Shown in pieces: positions 21,905 through 22,683 of a stretch of 22,683 bases of DNA. Position numbers and translations under genes: made by a program. This stretch comes from a bacterium (GTDB lineage: Bacteria; Spirochaetota; UBA4802; UBA5550), in NCBI GenBank assembly GCA_024224995.1, contig JAAENB010000003.1, forward strand, positions 1-22,683. Direction: 5' to 3'. Under the pieces are notes generated by a model. The model was not told where the DNA came from. It worked only from the letters and a program-made list of their open reading frames with translations, and made no database searches. Numbering within the stretch: position 1 is the stretch's first letter; every line of letters starts with the position of its first letter.

Positions 21905-22024
21905 GAGGCATAAATTGCAAACTGTCACAACCGGAATAAGACGCAAGGGACAGGTTAAACACTAACATGATAACTTGTGCCTTGCTACTTGTTCCTTAAA
22001 GTTCCTTAGCCAGGGACTTTTATA

Positions 22025-22086
22025 GAGGAGTCCGCAGGGTGTTTATGAGCATGGACACAACCTGCGGGCTCCTCTCCTCTTTTTTT
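22025..22086 (+). terminator. intrinsic terminator of the dcw operon
   Basis: An 18-bp stem, GAGGAGTCCGCAGG with GTGT on the left, against the ACA/CCTGCGGGCTCCTC side, with one G-U and one mismatch, then a seven-base T-run (22080-22086). It closes the mraZ-ftsZ transcript. Confidence 0.9.
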
Positions 22087-22161
22087 CTTCTGTTAAACTC
22101 TATTAAAGAGCTCTGAGGTCCCAACCCCTCAAAAAAATTTATCTGATAAATCAAAAATTAC

Positions 22162-22190
22162 TTGACTAATGTGAAAACGATATGTATATT
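22162..22190 (+). promoter_or_regulatory. promoter of the TetR-family gene
   Basis: TTGACT (22162-22167) and TATATT (22185-22190) with an ideal 17-base spacer, 53 bases before the ATG. A TetR-type protein often represses its own promoter, but no clean palindrome is seen here. Confidence 0.65.
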
Positions 22191-22243
22191 ATAAGCACAA
22201 GTCTTATTTAATAAATAGTAATTATGCAATAGAGATAAATACA

Positions 22244-22683
22244 ATGAAAGTATCACAAGAAAAAAAGAAAGAGATTCGAAAAGAACTAATCGCGGCTGCT
22301 GTTGAGATCATTACCGAAAAGGGTTTCAAAGCCGCAACCATGCGGGAAATCTCCGCAAAGGCCGGGTACGGCAGCGCTACTATCTACAATTATTTTCCCA
22401 CCAAGGAAAAAATATTATACGCCTATTTTGAAGATAGCCATGAACAGGCTGCCCTTACCCTTGAACAGATCCCTGATCTGCCGGAGTTTACCCTTAAAGA
22501 AAAACTCCAGGTACAGCTGGAATCCCTGCTGGATGTTTATCTCCAGGATCGTGAGTTTGTTATGGAAGCCTATAAACTCATATTCGATTCGCCCCTGCGC
22601 ACCTTTTCCGAATTCGTTCCTATCCGGGACCGTTTTACCGCGCAGGTGAGATTATTTATTGAAACTGCCATTGAAAACGGCGA
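22244..22683 (+). CDS. TetR/AcrR-family transcriptional regulator, 3' end cut by window edge
   Basis: 146 codons are seen from ATG 22244 to the edge. The N-terminal HTH is typical: ELIAAAVEIITEKGFKAATM (14-33), then REISAKAGYGSATIYNYFPTKEKILYAYF (34-62) with the family's 'iA..aGvs.gtiYnyF.sKe.ll'. The rest is the start of the helical ligand-binding domain, where ligand cannot be predicted. It has a weak AGAGA ribosome site. It lies after the dcw terminator with its own promoter, so it is separate from division control and probably regulates genes further right. Confidence 0.92.
   Translation, partial: MKVSQEKKKEIRKELIAAAVEIITEKGFKAATMREISAKAGYGSATIYNYFPTKEKILYAYFEDSHEQAALTLEQIPDLPEFTLKEKLQVQLESLLDVYLQDREFVMEAYKLIFDSPLRTFSEFVPIRDRFTAQVRLFIETAIENG

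Larger units (their letters stand above)
21905..22243 (+). other. 339-nt spacer after ftsZ: hairpins, terminator and regulator promoter
   Basis: No coding sequence seen. From left to right it has a low-complexity segment with a 14-base periodicity (ACTTGTGCCTTGCT then ACTTGTTCCTTAAA), a hairpin AAAGTTCC (21998-22005)/GGGACTTT (22013-22020), the strong terminator, and the promoter of the next gene. Confidence 0.6.

Noticed and set aside
22302..22649. 115-codon open frame at the right edge
   Set aside because: It lies in another frame of the TetR-family gene, whose HTH motif is clear in the frame starting at 22244.

Overview
The window joins the end of an integrated mobile element to a complete-looking division and cell wall (dcw) operon of a diderm-type bacterium. 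The phylum cannot be fixed from this sequence alone. The DNA is of moderate G+C with AT-rich intergenic spacers. The MurE carries the DNPR motif of meso-diaminopimelate-adding enzymes, so a DAP-type peptidoglycan is likely. The style of MurG, MraY and FtsL and the gene order would fit a deep-branching Spirochaetota-like or candidate-phylum genome, but this is a weak guess.

Region 1 (1-2691, minus strand): a tRNA-Gly(UCC) gene is followed on its 3' side by a tyrosine integrase, an AlpA/excisionase-like HTH protein, a 63-residue DUF2292-like protein and a Prim-Pol type primase-polymerase that runs off the left edge. This is the int-xis-primase end of a tRNA-targeted integrative element, satellite or plasmid-like island.

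Region 2 (2735-7052, plus strand): two paralogous exported proteins of 484 and 496 residues flank a DMT/EamA transporter. Each copy carries the same upstream region. Their core resembles a divergent DUF3626 domain. Strong hairpins follow both copies.

Region 3 (7134-22086, plus strand): one dcw operon in the order mraZ, rsmH, ftsL, murE, murF, mraY, murD, ftsW, murG, murC, ftsQ, ftsA, ftsZ, ended by a strong terminator. Together the genes make lipid II (MurC-F, MraY, MurG), polymerise septal glycan (FtsW) and build the division ring (FtsZ, FtsA, FtsQ, FtsL). MraZ probably autoregulates the operon through 10-nt-phased TGG boxes just upstream. ftsI, murB and ddl are absent from the cluster. About half the genes start with non-AUG codons, and ftsL appears to use AUU. 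A 435-nt non-coding, hairpin-rich insert separates murF from mraY.

Region 4 (22087-22683): a TetR-family regulator with a good promoter begins and is cut by the right edge.

The observations most worth a second look are the twin exported DUF3626-like genes with near-identical 5' regions, the AUU start of ftsL, the palindromic insert in the dcw operon, a heptad intergenic repeat family, and the integrase whose first catalytic arginine is lysine.
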